Program-made: the position numbers and the translations under genes | In this document: piece by piece, positions 1 to 8,518 of the stretch | Numbering within the stretch: position 1 is the first letter of the stretch | How the letters are laid out: each line of letters starts with the position of its first letter | The notes under the pieces: model-generated | The model's database searches: none | What the model saw: the letters and a program-made list of their open reading frames with translations, nothing else | Told to the model about the DNA's origin: nothing | Assembly: GCA_964624875.1 (NCBI GenBank) | Contig: CAZUZA010000020.1 | Coordinates: 1-23,171, forward strand | Direction: 5' to 3' | DNA from: Atopostipes sp964624875 | GTDB taxonomy: Bacteria > Bacillota > Bacilli > Lactobacillales > Carnobacteriaceae_A | Length of the DNA: 23,171 bases

Positions 1-41
1 AAAAAACTAGAATGCCCTTTTCAATAAAGGGATCATTCTAG
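1..41 (-). terminator. Intrinsic terminator of the EIIA gene
   Basis: An inverted repeat with arms CTAGAATG (7-14) and CATTCTAG (34-41), continued inward by CCCTTT/AAAGGG with a two-base bulge, is followed on the minus strand by six U residues (complement of 1-6). It begins 12 bases past the stop of the minus-strand EIIA gene, so it very likely ends that transcript. Confidence 0.85.
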
Positions 42-52
42 CTTCTTTATAT

Positions 53-547
53 TTATTTAGAACTTAATTCTCCGATAACTTCACCACGACTTGCTCGACC
101 CGTTTTTGTCAGATTGTAGTTACCAACAACATCCATATTTGTAAAGACTATAATGACCGTGTCTTCTTTGCCAGCTGCTTTAATACCTTCTAAATCAACA
201 GTCGCAAGTAGTGTATCTCCTGTTACTTTGTCGCCCTCTTTCACGTGAACCTCAAATGGCCCACCTTCTAGTTCAACTGTATCCACTCCGATATGCACAA
301 GAACTTCAATTCCATTATCTAATTCGAGTCCTAAAGCATGGTTTGTCGGGAATACCGAGACTACTTTTCCTGCTACTGGTGAATAAACTTTTCCATTGTC
401 TGGTTCAACACCAAAGCCATCGCCCATCATTTTTTGAGAAAATACTGGGTCTGAGACTTCTTCCATTGGAATGACCACTCCGTCTACCGGATTGAATAAT
501 TCCACATTTTTGTTATCACCTTTTTTTAAGAAATCAAAAAGTGCCAT
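53..547 (-). CDS. crr: PTS glucose-family EIIA protein (single-domain)
   Basis: This 164-residue protein is a stand-alone EIIA of the glucose/sucrose PTS family, a cytoplasmic phosphocarrier that takes phosphate from HPr and passes it to an EIIB domain. The family signature is clear: 'TNHALG' contains the accessory His70, and 'VLVHIGVDTV' contains the phosphorylated His85. The ends match the usual single-domain length (about 160-170), so it is not a fragment of a fused EIICBA permease. A ribosome binding site (GTAGGGG) lies a few bases before the ATG. No EIIB or EIIC gene is nearby, so it must serve permeases encoded elsewhere or act as a regulator. The symbol crr is used for the Crr-like family; B. 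subtilis YpqE is a comparable stand-alone protein. The family call is secure, the sugar specificity is not. Confidence 0.93.
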   Translation of the reverse strand: MALFDFLKKGDNKNVELFNPVDGVVIPMEEVSDPVFSQKMMGDGFGVEPDNGKVYSPVAGKVVSVFPTNHALGLELDNGIEVLVHIGVDTVELEGGPFEVHVKEGDKVTGDTLLATVDLEGIKAAGKEDTVIIVFTNMDVVGNYNLTKTGRASRGEVIGELSSK

Positions 548-587
548 TTCTTACCCCTACTTTCTATTTTTTGTTACTTACTCTTTT

Positions 588-593
588 ATTATA
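588..593 (-). promoter_or_regulatory. -10 element upstream of the EIIA gene
   Basis: A perfect TATAAT is present on the minus strand about 40 bases before the EIIA start codon, just past the end of the preceding minus-strand gene. A good -35 is not obvious at 17 bases (GGTGAA), so promoter strength is uncertain. It would allow the EIIA gene to be transcribed separately from the membrane protein upstream. Confidence 0.45.
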
Positions 594-616
594 ATGAATA
601 TTCTTGTATTTCACCA

Positions 617-1099
617 TTAATTGAACATATAAACAGCAATCATCATTAATACAGATAATACAGTTATTATGCTTGTCACTATAAGTATCGTTTTTGGTTT
701 TAAATATTTCGGTTCTTTTTCATCTGAAAGTACTGATCCGATTGGTACAGATAATGGTAATTTATACCAAGCAATCGCTGCTAAACCAAGTCCGAAAATG
801 TTTTGCGTAATCAGTTGTTGGACCATCATTATTTTCAACATATTATTTCCTACACCATTTTTAGAGCGTTCAATTGGAGGTGTATACATCACTAACCCAC
901 CTAAAACTAAATTAAATGTGTGAAACAACAACACCGCAAAATGCTGTAAAGTGACAGGTTCATTATTTTCAGATTGAAAGACTGTCGGAAAAACAAAAAT
1001 AAAATATAAAACAGGCAATATTAATAAAACCCACTGTAGTATTTGCCAATAACTATCTTTTTTATCTTGTTGTATTACCTTTTTTCGTTCAAAAGCCAA
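617..1099 (-). CDS. Small four-helix membrane protein, function unknown
   Basis: I do not recognise this protein. I place its start at the TTG at 1099 (160 residues) because GAGGAGG lies about 8-10 bases upstream; the in-frame ATG further upstream at 1150 has no ribosome binding site and would add a poor 17-residue extension. A short basic N-terminus (FERKK...) precedes four hydrophobic segments at roughly residues 18-41, 50-71, 88-111 and 135-158. Between helices 2 and 3 is a conserved-looking polar stretch 'YTPPIERSKNG'. A TATAAT-like element lies upstream on the minus strand near 1132-1137. It is read toward the EIIA gene with 69 bases between them, so co-transcription is possible. No signal peptide, enzymatic motif or known transporter signature was seen. 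Confidence 0.7.
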   Translation of the reverse strand: MAFERKKVIQQDKKDSYWQILQWVLLILPVLYFIFVFPTVFQSENNEPVTLQHFAVLLFHTFNLVLGGLVMYTPPIERSKNGVGNNMLKIMMVQQLITQNIFGLGLAAIAWYKLPLSVPIGSVLSDEKEPKYLKPKTILIVTSIITVLSVLMMIAVYMFN

Positions 1100-1206
1100 A
1101 AAAATTCCTCCTCTATATTCACCTTTCATTATATACAATATCCCTACCACTTTTCTACTTTATTCAAAATTATTGCTTATAAATATTAATTCTAGGCAAT
1201 TAGTCT

Positions 1207-1235
1207 TTGGCTTTTCATGAATTATAGAGTATTAT
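1207..1235 (+). promoter_or_regulatory. Sigma-A-like promoter of uppP
   Basis: TTGGCT at 1207-1212 and TATTAT at 1230-1235 are separated by exactly 17 bases. The predicted transcript starts about 30 bases before the uppP start codon. The motifs are seen directly; use in the cell is inferred. Confidence 0.55.
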
Positions 1236-1275
1236 ACCTAAGTAAGTATTTAAGTATTAATGAGGAGTGAATTTA

Positions 1276-2094
1276 TTGCTAATAGAAATTATTAAATCTA
1301 TTATCCTTGGAATTGTTCAAGGTATTACTGAGTGGCTCCCAATAAGTAGTACGGGGCATATGATCTTAGTTGATGAATTTTTAGTCTTAAATCAAAGTCA
1401 AAATTTTAAAGAGATGTATTTTGTTGTTATTCAATTAGCTTCTGTTTTAGCTGTTATTTTATTATATTTTAAACGCTTAAACCCGTTTATGCAGCCTACA
1501 AAAGAAGGCCAGAAAAAAACTTGGAATATTTGGTTGAAAGTTATTATCGGAATCATACCAGTTGGGATTATTGGCGTACTGTTTGAAAAAGAGATTAATA
1601 AATATTTCTACAACGGGCTAACAATTGCGATCACACTTATTGTCTATGGTGTAGCCTTTATTCTAATTGAACGCTGGAACAAAAAGCGTGAAATGAAAAT
1701 CACTAGCTGGGAAACCTTCGAACCTAAACACGCTATCCAAGTAGGTCTTTTCCAAATTCTTTCTTTGATTCCTGGAACTTCTCGTTCAGGGTCAACAATT
1801 ATGGGTGGTATTTTAATTGGAGCTGATCGTCCAATTGCAGCAGAATTCTCGTTCTTTATGTCTATTCCAGTCATGTTTGGAGCTAGTTTACTCAAGTTAT
1901 TAGACTTCGGCTTTAGTTTCACACCAGAAGAACTGATTGTTTTGATAGCTGGTAGTATTACTTCTTTCCTTGTTTCTATCGTAGCTATTAAATTCCTAAT
2001 GGGATACATCCAAAAGAATGACTTTACAGCCTTCGGTTGGTACCGTATCGTTGTAGGAATTCTAGTTTTATTATACTTTGGCTTTATTGGCTAA
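1276..2094 (+). CDS. uppP: Undecaprenyl-diphosphate phosphatase (UppP/BacA family)
   Basis: UppP is an integral membrane enzyme that dephosphorylates undecaprenyl diphosphate to regenerate the lipid carrier for peptidoglycan and other wall polymers; the family is linked to bacitracin tolerance. Both family signatures are present: the N-terminal 'GIVQGITEWLPISSTGHM' (about residues 12-29, including the Q-x3-E pair and the conserved Ser/His) and 'PGTSRSGST' (about 166-174). The protein has about eight hydrophobic segments and a normal length of 272 residues. I prefer the TTG at 1276 as start because GAGGAG (1262-1267) is 8 bases upstream; the GTG at 1267 overlaps that site. It is a single-gene unit, divergent from the EIIA-side genes and convergent with glgP. 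Confidence 0.96.
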   Translation: MLIEIIKSIILGIVQGITEWLPISSTGHMILVDEFLVLNQSQNFKEMYFVVIQLASVLAVILLYFKRLNPFMQPTKEGQKKTWNIWLKVIIGIIPVGIIGVLFEKEINKYFYNGLTIAITLIVYGVAFILIERWNKKREMKITSWETFEPKHAIQVGLFQILSLIPGTSRSGSTIMGGILIGADRPIAAEFSFFMSIPVMFGASLLKLLDFGFSFTPEELIVLIAGSITSFLVSIVAIKFLMGYIQKNDFTAFGWYRIVVGILVLLYFGFIG

Positions 2095-2112
2095 AATTAA
2101 ATGATGCTACAC

Positions 2113-2146
2113 AAAAAGCAGACACCATTTACGTGTCTGCTTTTTT
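2113..2146. terminator. Bidirectional terminator between uppP and glgP
   Basis: AAAAAGCAGACAC (2113-2125) and GTGTCTGCTTTTTT (2133-2146) form a 13-bp stem with a 7-base loop. U-tracts follow the stem on both strands. It lies between the converging uppP and glgP stop codons and can serve both. Confidence 0.9.
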
Positions 2147-2154
2147 CATTTCTA

Positions 2155-4599
2155 TTATCTTGTTTCTAAAATCGACTCACGGTCTACGAGTTGAACACCT
2201 TTTCCTGGTTCTGAATAAGAGTGTGCATGCCAGATTTCATCCGCGTATTGCTTAATCGTAAAGTCGGCTGAGAACGGACCACTTTCAGCAATATTAATGA
2301 GTGTCATTTGATACCATGCTTTTGAATCAGCATATAATTTATCAATAGCCAATTGTGCTTCCACATATGAATTGAAATCTTTTAATACAAAATACTCATC
2401 CCCATAATGAACAAGAGAGTCAAAAATCGCTTTTCCTTCTCTCTCTGCACCTTTAATTGTGCCATCCACTAAAGCATTCATCACTTTATGAACAAGTTTA
2501 TCTTTTTGATAGATTTCATATGGATTATAGACTGGACGCAATTCATTGACTTCATCCGCGTTTAGGCCAAATAAGAACATATTCTCATCGCCAACGAGCT
2601 GATTAATCTCAACGTTTGCACCATCTAAAGTCGCAAGTGTTAAAGCACCGTTTGACATGAGCTTCATATTACTTGTTCCAGAAGCTTCTTTACCAGCTAA
2701 TGAAATTTGCTCCGAGACATCCGCTGCTGGAATAATTTTCTCTGCGTAAGATACTCCATAGTTTTCAATGAAGACAATCTTTAATTTGTCCCCTACTTCC
2801 GGATCGTTATTCACGATATCGGCTAATGTATTGATCACTTTAATAATCTCTTTAGCATAAATATAACTCGGTGCAGCCTTTGCCCCAAAAATGAACACAC
2901 GAGGTTGGATATCTTCTTTTGGATTTTCTTTTATCCACAAGTATCTAGCTAATATGTGTAAAGCATTTAAGTGCTGACGTTTATAGGCATGTAGACGTTT
3001 AATCTGGACATCAAAGATAGCATCCGGATTAATTTTCACACCATTTAATTCTTCGACCATTTCAGCAAAGGCTACTTTATTTTCACGTTTAATTGCTGCT
3101 AATTCATCTAGAACCTCATCATCATTAATGAAACCTCTTAAGATTTTCAGATCCGATGGTGATACTCTCCAGCTTTCACTAATCTTATCGTCTAATAATG
3201 CTGCTAAACGAGGATTCGATAGATGAATCCAACGTCGATGTGTCACACCATTTGTTTTATTGTTAAAGCGCTCTGGATACAATTGATATAAAGCATTTAG
3301 TGTATCATTTTTAAGGATTTCCGAGTGTAGACGAGCTACCCCATTCACACTATGACTTCCAATAATCGCTAAGTGAGCCATATGGACTTGTCCATCACGA
3401 ATAATCATTGTTTCCCAAGCTTTTTGCTCGCCATAAATCGGTGTTACTTCTTCAATATGACGACGGTTAATTTCTTCAATAATCATATAGATTCTTGGCA
3501 TTAAACCTTTAACCATTTCTGTCGGCCATTTTTCAAGTGCCTCAGATAAGACCGTATGGTTCGTATAACTACATACTTTTTTAGTGATTTCCCAAGCACT
3601 TTCCCAACTCAACATTTCTTCGTCGAGTAAAATTCGCATTAATTCTGGTACAACAAGCGCTGGATGCGTGTCGTTAATATGAATGGAGATATATTCACTC
3701 ATATTCTTTCTTGGAACATTATACTTTCTAAAATGTCTCACGATCGATTGAACGCCTGCAGAAACCATGAAGTATTCTTGTTTCAAACGTAATAATAACC
3801 CTTCGTAATTTGAATCATCCGGGTATAATACTTGTGTAATTTCTTGAATTTGTCGACGTGAATCTAACGTCATATAGTTCGTTTCTTCTTCTTCTGGTAT
3901 TTCAGCAGACCATAAACGAATATTGTTTATAATATTATTTTGGTAGCCAACTGCAGGCGTGTCATATGGCACAGCTAATACGTTCACTGTGTTTTCATAG
4001 CGTGGACGTAATTGACCAAAGCTATCTTCTTCCATCCATACATTTCCACCAAAACGAACTGTACAAGCAGATTGTTCACTGCGCGTTTCCCATACGTTTT
4101 TACGTCTTAACCAGTGATCAGGCACTTCTACCTGATGGCCATCTACGAATTTTTGCTCAAATAGCCCATATTGGTAACGAATCCCATTTCCATGTCCTGG
4201 AATTCCTAAAGAAGCTAGCGAATCCATAAAACATGAAGCTAAACGACCAAGACCACCATTTCCTAAAGCTGGATCAGGCTCAGCAGCTTCAAGTTTGTCG
4301 AAATCAAGACCAAGTTCATCCAAACCTTCTTGAACGGCATCTAAAATTCCTAAACTATAAGCGTTATTCTTTAATTGACGTCCAGGCAAAAACTCCATCG
4401 AAAAATAAAAGACTTGTTTCACTTGTTTCTCTTGATGCATTGAACGTGTTTTGCGCCAATCTTTTGAAAGATACCTTCGTACCAATCGTCCAAGTACGTG
4501 ATATTGTTGTTCTGTCGTTCCCTCATTATATGAAAAGGCATATGTAGCATCGAAAAGTTCTTGGTAATCTGCGATAAATTTCTCTACTGTTATACTCAT
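2155..4599 (-). CDS. glgP: Glycogen/starch phosphorylase
   Basis: This is a PLP-dependent GT35 phosphorylase that removes glucose-1-phosphate from non-reducing alpha-1,4-glucan ends, the mobilising enzyme of the glycogen pathway. The length (814 residues) is typical. 'ALGNGGLGRLASCFMDS' near residue 110-130 and the PLP-attachment region 'EASGTSNMKLMSNG' (pyridoxal Lys at about residue 646) are intact, as is the following 'TLDGANVEI'. GGAGGAG lies 3-9 bases before the ATG. It is the last gene of the glgBCDAP operon and is separated from glgA by a 93-base gap nearly filled by a large hairpin, which suggests its level may be set separately. Confidence 0.97.
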   Translation of the reverse strand: MSITVEKFIADYQELFDATYAFSYNEGTTEQQYHVLGRLVRRYLSKDWRKTRSMHQEKQVKQVFYFSMEFLPGRQLKNNAYSLGILDAVQEGLDELGLDFDKLEAAEPDPALGNGGLGRLASCFMDSLASLGIPGHGNGIRYQYGLFEQKFVDGHQVEVPDHWLRRKNVWETRSEQSACTVRFGGNVWMEEDSFGQLRPRYENTVNVLAVPYDTPAVGYQNNIINNIRLWSAEIPEEEETNYMTLDSRRQIQEITQVLYPDDSNYEGLLLRLKQEYFMVSAGVQSIVRHFRKYNVPRKNMSEYISIHINDTHPALVVPELMRILLDEEMLSWESAWEITKKVCSYTNHTVLSEALEKWPTEMVKGLMPRIYMIIEEINRRHIEEVTPIYGEQKAWETMIIRDGQVHMAHLAIIGSHSVNGVARLHSEILKNDTLNALYQLYPERFNNKTNGVTHRRWIHLSNPRLAALLDDKISESWRVSPSDLKILRGFINDDEVLDELAAIKRENKVAFAEMVEELNGVKINPDAIFDVQIKRLHAYKRQHLNALHILARYLWIKENPKEDIQPRVFIFGAKAAPSYIYAKEIIKVINTLADIVNNDPEVGDKLKIVFIENYGVSYAEKIIPAADVSEQISLAGKEASGTSNMKLMSNGALTLATLDGANVEINQLVGDENMFLFGLNADEVNELRPVYNPYEIYQKDKLVHKVMNALVDGTIKGAEREGKAIFDSLVHYGDEYFVLKDFNSYVEAQLAIDKLYADSKAWYQMTLINIAESGPFSADFTIKQYADEIWHAHSYSEPGKGVQLVDRESILETR

Positions 4600-4616
4600 T
4601 TTTCTCCTCCATACAA

Positions 4617-4674
4617 AATGGCCGTTATTAGTAATTGTCTTTAGTATTTGACGAATTACTAATAACTAGCCATT
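4617..4674 (-). repeat. Long hairpin in the glgA-glgP intergenic gap
   Basis: A near-perfect inverted repeat fills the gap between the glgA stop and the glgP ribosome binding site. The inner arms GTTATTAGTAATT (4624-4636) and AATTACTAATAAC (4654-4666) give 13 bp. After a small asymmetric bulge, the outer arms AATGGC (4617-4622) and GCCATT (4669-4674) give 6 more. The loop is 17 bases. On the minus strand only four U residues follow before GGAGGAG, so it could be a leaky terminator, an mRNA-end stabiliser or a processing site. Which one cannot be told from sequence. Confidence 0.8.
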
Positions 4675-4692
4675 CTACTTATTATTTAATTG

Positions 4693-6132
4693 TTAATACC
4701 CTAAACGTTTATACTGCTCGACATAGGCATCTGCTGCTTTTTCCCAACTGTTATCTGCCACCATAGCTTGTTCCATTAATTGTTTCCATTGATCTGGATA
4801 ATCATAATAAATGGACAAGGCATGATCAATTGTGCCACGTAGTGTGTAGTCATTAAAGCCATAGAAACTAAAGCCCGTTCCTTCTCCTGTAACATGGTGG
4901 TAAGGGATAACCGTATCTGCTAAGCCACCTGTTTCATGGACAATTGGCAACGTTCCATAACGCATCGAGTTCATCTGACTTAAACCACATGGCTCGAATG
5001 CTGAAGGCATTAAAAATGCATCCGTTCCGGCATAAATTAACTGGGCTAAATTGACATCAAAATCAATGATCCCTTTGAATTTGTTTGGATATTTTGCGTT
5101 GAAGTGCTCGAAAGCTTCTTCATAATATGGTTTTCCGGTACCTAATAACACAATTTGAACATCTCGATATTCCATTAATTCGTCCATACTATCTATGATT
5201 AACTGAATCCCTTTTTGTTCATCTAAACGTGTTACAACACCCATTAAGGCAATATCTGGATTTTCTGGTAAACCAACCTTTTTTTGTAAGGCGGCTTTGT
5301 TTTCAGCTTTTCCAGATAAATCATCTACACTAAAGGTTGCTGGAATTGTTTCATCCGTTTCCGGATCATACGCATCATAATCAATTCCATTTAATAAGCC
5401 GACTAATTTAAAATGAACTTTTTGTAAATCTTCATGTAATCCCATACCGAATTCCGGCGTTTGGATTTCATCTGCATACGTTGGACTAACAGTCGTGACT
5501 AAATCCGAGTAGTAAATACCACCCTTTAAGAAGTTGACGTTATTATAATATTTCAGACCGTGTTCGTGGAATGCGTCGTAGCCTATTCCAAATAAATCCG
5601 ATAAGACGATTTGGTCATAAATTCCTTGGAACATTAAGTTATGAATCGTCAAGACCGTACGAATACCTCTTAACTCTTCTTTCCACTGATACTTATCTTT
5701 CAATAACACTGGGATGACAGCTGTTTGCCAGTCATTCACATGATAGATATCTGGTATATAGTCGACAACTTCTAACATTTCAATCGCTGCTAATTGGAAA
5801 AATGCAAAGCGCTCGGCGTCGTCATCATAACCGTATAAAGCACCACGATCAAAGTATTTTAAATTATCGATGAAATAGTAAGTAACGTTATCTTTAACTA
5901 GTTTTTTAATGCCACAAAATTCTTCTCGCCAACCCACTCGCACTGTGAATTGTGCAACATCTTCTAATTCTTCTTTGTATTTATCCGGCATTAGCTGAAC
6001 AAAGTATGGCAGCACAACACGGACTTCATGCCCTTTATTCACTAATTCTTTTGGTAACGCACCCAATACATCTCCTAAACCACCTGATTTAAAAAACGGA
6101 GCGCACTCTGATGCCGCAAATAATAACTTCAT
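4693..6132 (-). CDS. glgA: Glycogen synthase (ADP-glucose type)
   Basis: GlgA is a GT5 glucosyltransferase that adds glucose from ADP-glucose to the non-reducing end of alpha-1,4-glucan. The N-terminal 'KSGGLGDV' is the K-x-G-G-L ADP-glucose motif, and the C-terminal domain has 'FEPCGLSQMNSM' and 'ETGGLADTV', the usual E-x7-E and nucleotide-binding regions. I choose the second ATG (6132, 479 residues) because GGAAGG lies 9 bases upstream. The ATG at 6141 abuts that site directly and would overlap glgD by four bases. The ribosome binding site sits inside the last codons of glgD, so the two genes are probably translationally coupled. Confidence 0.96.
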   Translation of the reverse strand: MKLLFAASECAPFFKSGGLGDVLGALPKELVNKGHEVRVVLPYFVQLMPDKYKEELEDVAQFTVRVGWREEFCGIKKLVKDNVTYYFIDNLKYFDRGALYGYDDDAERFAFFQLAAIEMLEVVDYIPDIYHVNDWQTAVIPVLLKDKYQWKEELRGIRTVLTIHNLMFQGIYDQIVLSDLFGIGYDAFHEHGLKYYNNVNFLKGGIYYSDLVTTVSPTYADEIQTPEFGMGLHEDLQKVHFKLVGLLNGIDYDAYDPETDETIPATFSVDDLSGKAENKAALQKKVGLPENPDIALMGVVTRLDEQKGIQLIIDSMDELMEYRDVQIVLLGTGKPYYEEAFEHFNAKYPNKFKGIIDFDVNLAQLIYAGTDAFLMPSAFEPCGLSQMNSMRYGTLPIVHETGGLADTVIPYHHVTGEGTGFSFYGFNDYTLRGTIDHALSIYYDYPDQWKQLMEQAMVADNSWEKAADAYVEQYKRLGY

Positions 6133-6137
6133 AGATT

Positions 6138-7316
6138 TCATCCTTCCACGATTTCTCCAGATGACAAGACTCTTGCTTCTTTCGGAACTACAATCGGATT
6201 GTCAGGTGTTCCCTCTAAGCGTGCACCTTTTTCAACATGAACACGTTTATCGAGAATAACGTAATTTAAATACGCGCCTTCATCGACATAGCTTCCTTGG
6301 TATAAGATTGAATTATTAATTTCTGAACCTCGGCAGATGAAACCTCGACGGAATACGAGCGAATTGCTCACCGTTCCATAAACTTCACAGTCGTTCGCAA
6401 AGATTGAGTTTTTAACAACCGATTCTTTCCCGTAATAAGTAGGTGCTGAGTTTTTCGATTTTGTTAGCACGGGTGCTTCACGGAAGAATAACGCGTTAAA
6501 GTTATCTTCATCTAACATGTCCATATTTGCTTCAAAGTAACTCTTAATATCTTCAATAGCTTTCATATAACCCGTATACTCATAACCACTGATTGCTGTG
6601 TGGTTTCTTTTTGTCGCTAGCGTTAGAATATTTCTAACAGATACAGCCATGTCGTTTTCTTCAAGTTCTTTTAAGTAATCTAGAACAACTTCTACTCGTG
6701 CAATTAAGAAGTCTAAACCAAATGCAACAGAAGTATCGTCAACCGGCAATTCTGTAAGAGGTGCAATCCGTTTAATCGCTACATTATTGTCTGCTTCAAA
6801 TTCGTAATACGTGTAACTCGTATCCTCTTTCAGTTCACTACGAGGAACTTTTTTGTAAGCTACCGTAATCGCACTACCTTTTTGAACATGGTAATTTCGC
6901 ATTGAATTAATTTGAATATTTGATACTATTCTAGACCCTGTAATAACCGTATATTCTGATTTTGAACGTCTTAAATAGTTCTCATGGTCTTTGTAGTAGT
7001 TTGAGTTATATTCACGATCACTGCCTCTATCTGATTTAAGCCTTAACTGTGAGTGTGTAAAGACTCCCCCACCAGCAGTGTTATCTAAGCCCCAAGTAAT
7101 TCCAGAACGAATATGGTCATATAACGAACGACCTGATCCAGAAATGAACAGTGCAGCAGAGCGTACTTCTGCATTCGTTAGGCTAGAAAACGGAAAATCA
7201 ATTAAGCGATAACGACATGCGAACGGCAAAGTTGCTACAGGTCTTCTTCTTGTAAGAGGCAATAACTTCTCGTCGTCTTCTACTAAGTTTAAAATGGCAG
7301 CATATCTAGTTCTCAT
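6138..7316 (-). CDS. glgD: GlgD, non-catalytic ADP-glucose pyrophosphorylase subunit
   Basis: GlgD is the second, regulatory-type subunit that partners GlgC in many Gram-positive bacteria. The 392-residue protein shares the fold (nucleotidyltransferase domain, then a C-terminal left-handed beta-helix with 'GSYVDEGAYLNYVILDKR') but the active site is degraded. The glycine-rich loop is replaced by 'NLVEDDEKLLPLTRRRP', the 'SGDHIYKMDY' segment of GlgC is replaced by 'ITGSRIVSNIQI', and no FEEKP motif is seen. The start is well supported by GGAGG 8 bases before the ATG. It overlaps the end of glgC by 11 bases, so coupled translation and matched subunit amounts are likely. Confidence 0.95.
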   Translation of the reverse strand: MRTRYAAILNLVEDDEKLLPLTRRRPVATLPFACRYRLIDFPFSSLTNAEVRSAALFISGSGRSLYDHIRSGITWGLDNTAGGGVFTHSQLRLKSDRGSDREYNSNYYKDHENYLRRSKSEYTVITGSRIVSNIQINSMRNYHVQKGSAITVAYKKVPRSELKEDTSYTYYEFEADNNVAIKRIAPLTELPVDDTSVAFGLDFLIARVEVVLDYLKELEENDMAVSVRNILTLATKRNHTAISGYEYTGYMKAIEDIKSYFEANMDMLDEDNFNALFFREAPVLTKSKNSAPTYYGKESVVKNSIFANDCEVYGTVSNSLVFRRGFICRGSEINNSILYQGSYVDEGAYLNYVILDKRVHVEKGARLEGTPDNPIVVPKEARVLSSGEIVEG

Positions 7317-8451
7317 CAGTATAACCTCCTACTTTTTCTTCATTTCCTACGACTGCGATATTACCAATTTCACCGATAACTTCTGCGCCGTCATAAATAT
7401 ATGCATTTTCGCCGACAATAGCTTTTTCAATATAACAATTCTCACCAATAACTGTTCCAGGCATGATCACACTGTCTTTAACAACACTGCCTTTTCCAAT
7501 GCGAACGTTATTACTTAAAATAGAATGATCCACTGTCCCGGCAACGAAACAACCATCTGTAATCATTGAGTTTGTCACTACAGCTTCACTTTCGATTTGT
7601 TGTGGTGTTGTATTGTGCATTTTCGAGTTAATTCTCCAAGAAGAATCACGAATATCTAACTCATGATGTGGATCTAAGAACTCCATATTTGCTTCCCATA
7701 AACTCTCAATCGTTCCAACATCTTTCCAATAGCCTTCAAAGTTATAGGCAAAGACCGCTTCGCTATTTCTTAAATAAGCTGGGATAACATGGTGACCGAA
7801 ATCATCAAACTCAACACCTTTCGAAACATTATCAATTAAGTATTTTTTCAGACGTTCCCAAGAGAAAACATAAATCCCCATTGAAGCTAAGTTTGATTTT
7901 GGCTCAGCTGGTTTTTCTTCGAATTCAACAATTCGACCTGTTGCATCTGTATTCATGATTCCGAATCTTGAGGCTTCTTCCCAAGGTACTTCCATTACTG
8001 CAATCGTTAATATAGCATCATTTTTCTTATGGTTTTCAATCATTGCTTCATAATCCATCTTGTAAATATGGTCTCCTGAAAGAATAACCACATTCTCAGG
8101 TTCATATAAATCAATATAATCAATGTTTTGATAAATTGCATGAGCTGTTCCTTTGAAGAATTTCTCACCATCTACACTTGAATAAGGTTGTAAAATGGTT
8201 GCTCCACGATTATGACGATTTAGCCCCCAATTTTCACCATTACCTACATGGTCATTTAAAACGAGTGGTTGATATTGTGTGACAACTCCAACAGTATTAA
8301 TATTTGAATTTGCACAGTTAGATAAAGCAAAGTCGATAATACGGTAATTACCTCCAAAAGCTACGGCTGGTTTAGCTGTTTGCTTTGTTAGCTTTCCTAA
8401 ACGAGAACCTTGTCCTCCAGCTAAAATCATTGCTACTGCATCTGTTTTCAT
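7306..8451 (-). CDS. glgC: Glucose-1-phosphate adenylyltransferase
   Basis: GlgC makes ADP-glucose from ATP and glucose-1-phosphate, the committed step of bacterial glycogen synthesis. The catalytic signatures are intact: 'LAGGQGSRLGKLTKQTAKPA' at the N-terminus, 'SGDHIYKMDY' with the catalytic Asp, and 'FEEKPAEP' with the sugar-phosphate Lys. The C-terminal part is a beta-helix. I use the ATG at 8451 (381 residues, matching the family start MKxxxVAMxLAGG). An in-frame TTG at 8487 would add 12 residues encoded by the ribosome-binding region itself, which is unlikely. The SD-to-ATG spacing is unusually long and contains a small hairpin (separate entry). Confidence 0.95.
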   Translation of the reverse strand: MKTDAVAMILAGGQGSRLGKLTKQTAKPAVAFGGNYRIIDFALSNCANSNINTVGVVTQYQPLVLNDHVGNGENWGLNRHNRGATILQPYSSVDGEKFFKGTAHAIYQNIDYIDLYEPENVVILSGDHIYKMDYEAMIENHKKNDAILTIAVMEVPWEEASRFGIMNTDATGRIVEFEEKPAEPKSNLASMGIYVFSWERLKKYLIDNVSKGVEFDDFGHHVIPAYLRNSEAVFAYNFEGYWKDVGTIESLWEANMEFLDPHHELDIRDSSWRINSKMHNTTPQQIESEAVVTNSMITDGCFVAGTVDHSILSNNVRIGKGSVVKDSVIMPGTVIGENCYIEKAIVGENAYIYDGAEVIGEIGNIAVVGNEEKVGGYTDEN

Positions 8452-8482
8452 GTTATTCGGAAGAAAACTTCCTTCACTCCTT
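8452..8482 (-). promoter_or_regulatory. Unusual glgC ribosome binding region with hairpin
   Basis: The strong AAGGAG (8477-8482) is 25 bases from the glgC ATG and a second AAGGAAG (8468-8474) is 16 bases away, both too far for a standard site. Between them and the ATG, GGAAG (8468-8472 on the minus strand) can pair with CTTCC (8459-8463) around a UUUU loop. Folding would hide the nearer site and bring AAGGAG to about 11 bases from the ATG. The spacing and complementarity are seen; the effect is inferred. Confidence 0.5.
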
Positions 8483-8518
8483 TGCAAAATTGTATTTTTT
8501 TATAAACCTTAAATATTT

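Noticed and set aside
6132..6141. Four-base ATGA overlap between glgD and glgA as the start of glgA
   Set aside because: The upstream ATG touches the GGAAGG site with no spacer; the ATG nine bases later has normal spacing and the family-typical N-terminus.
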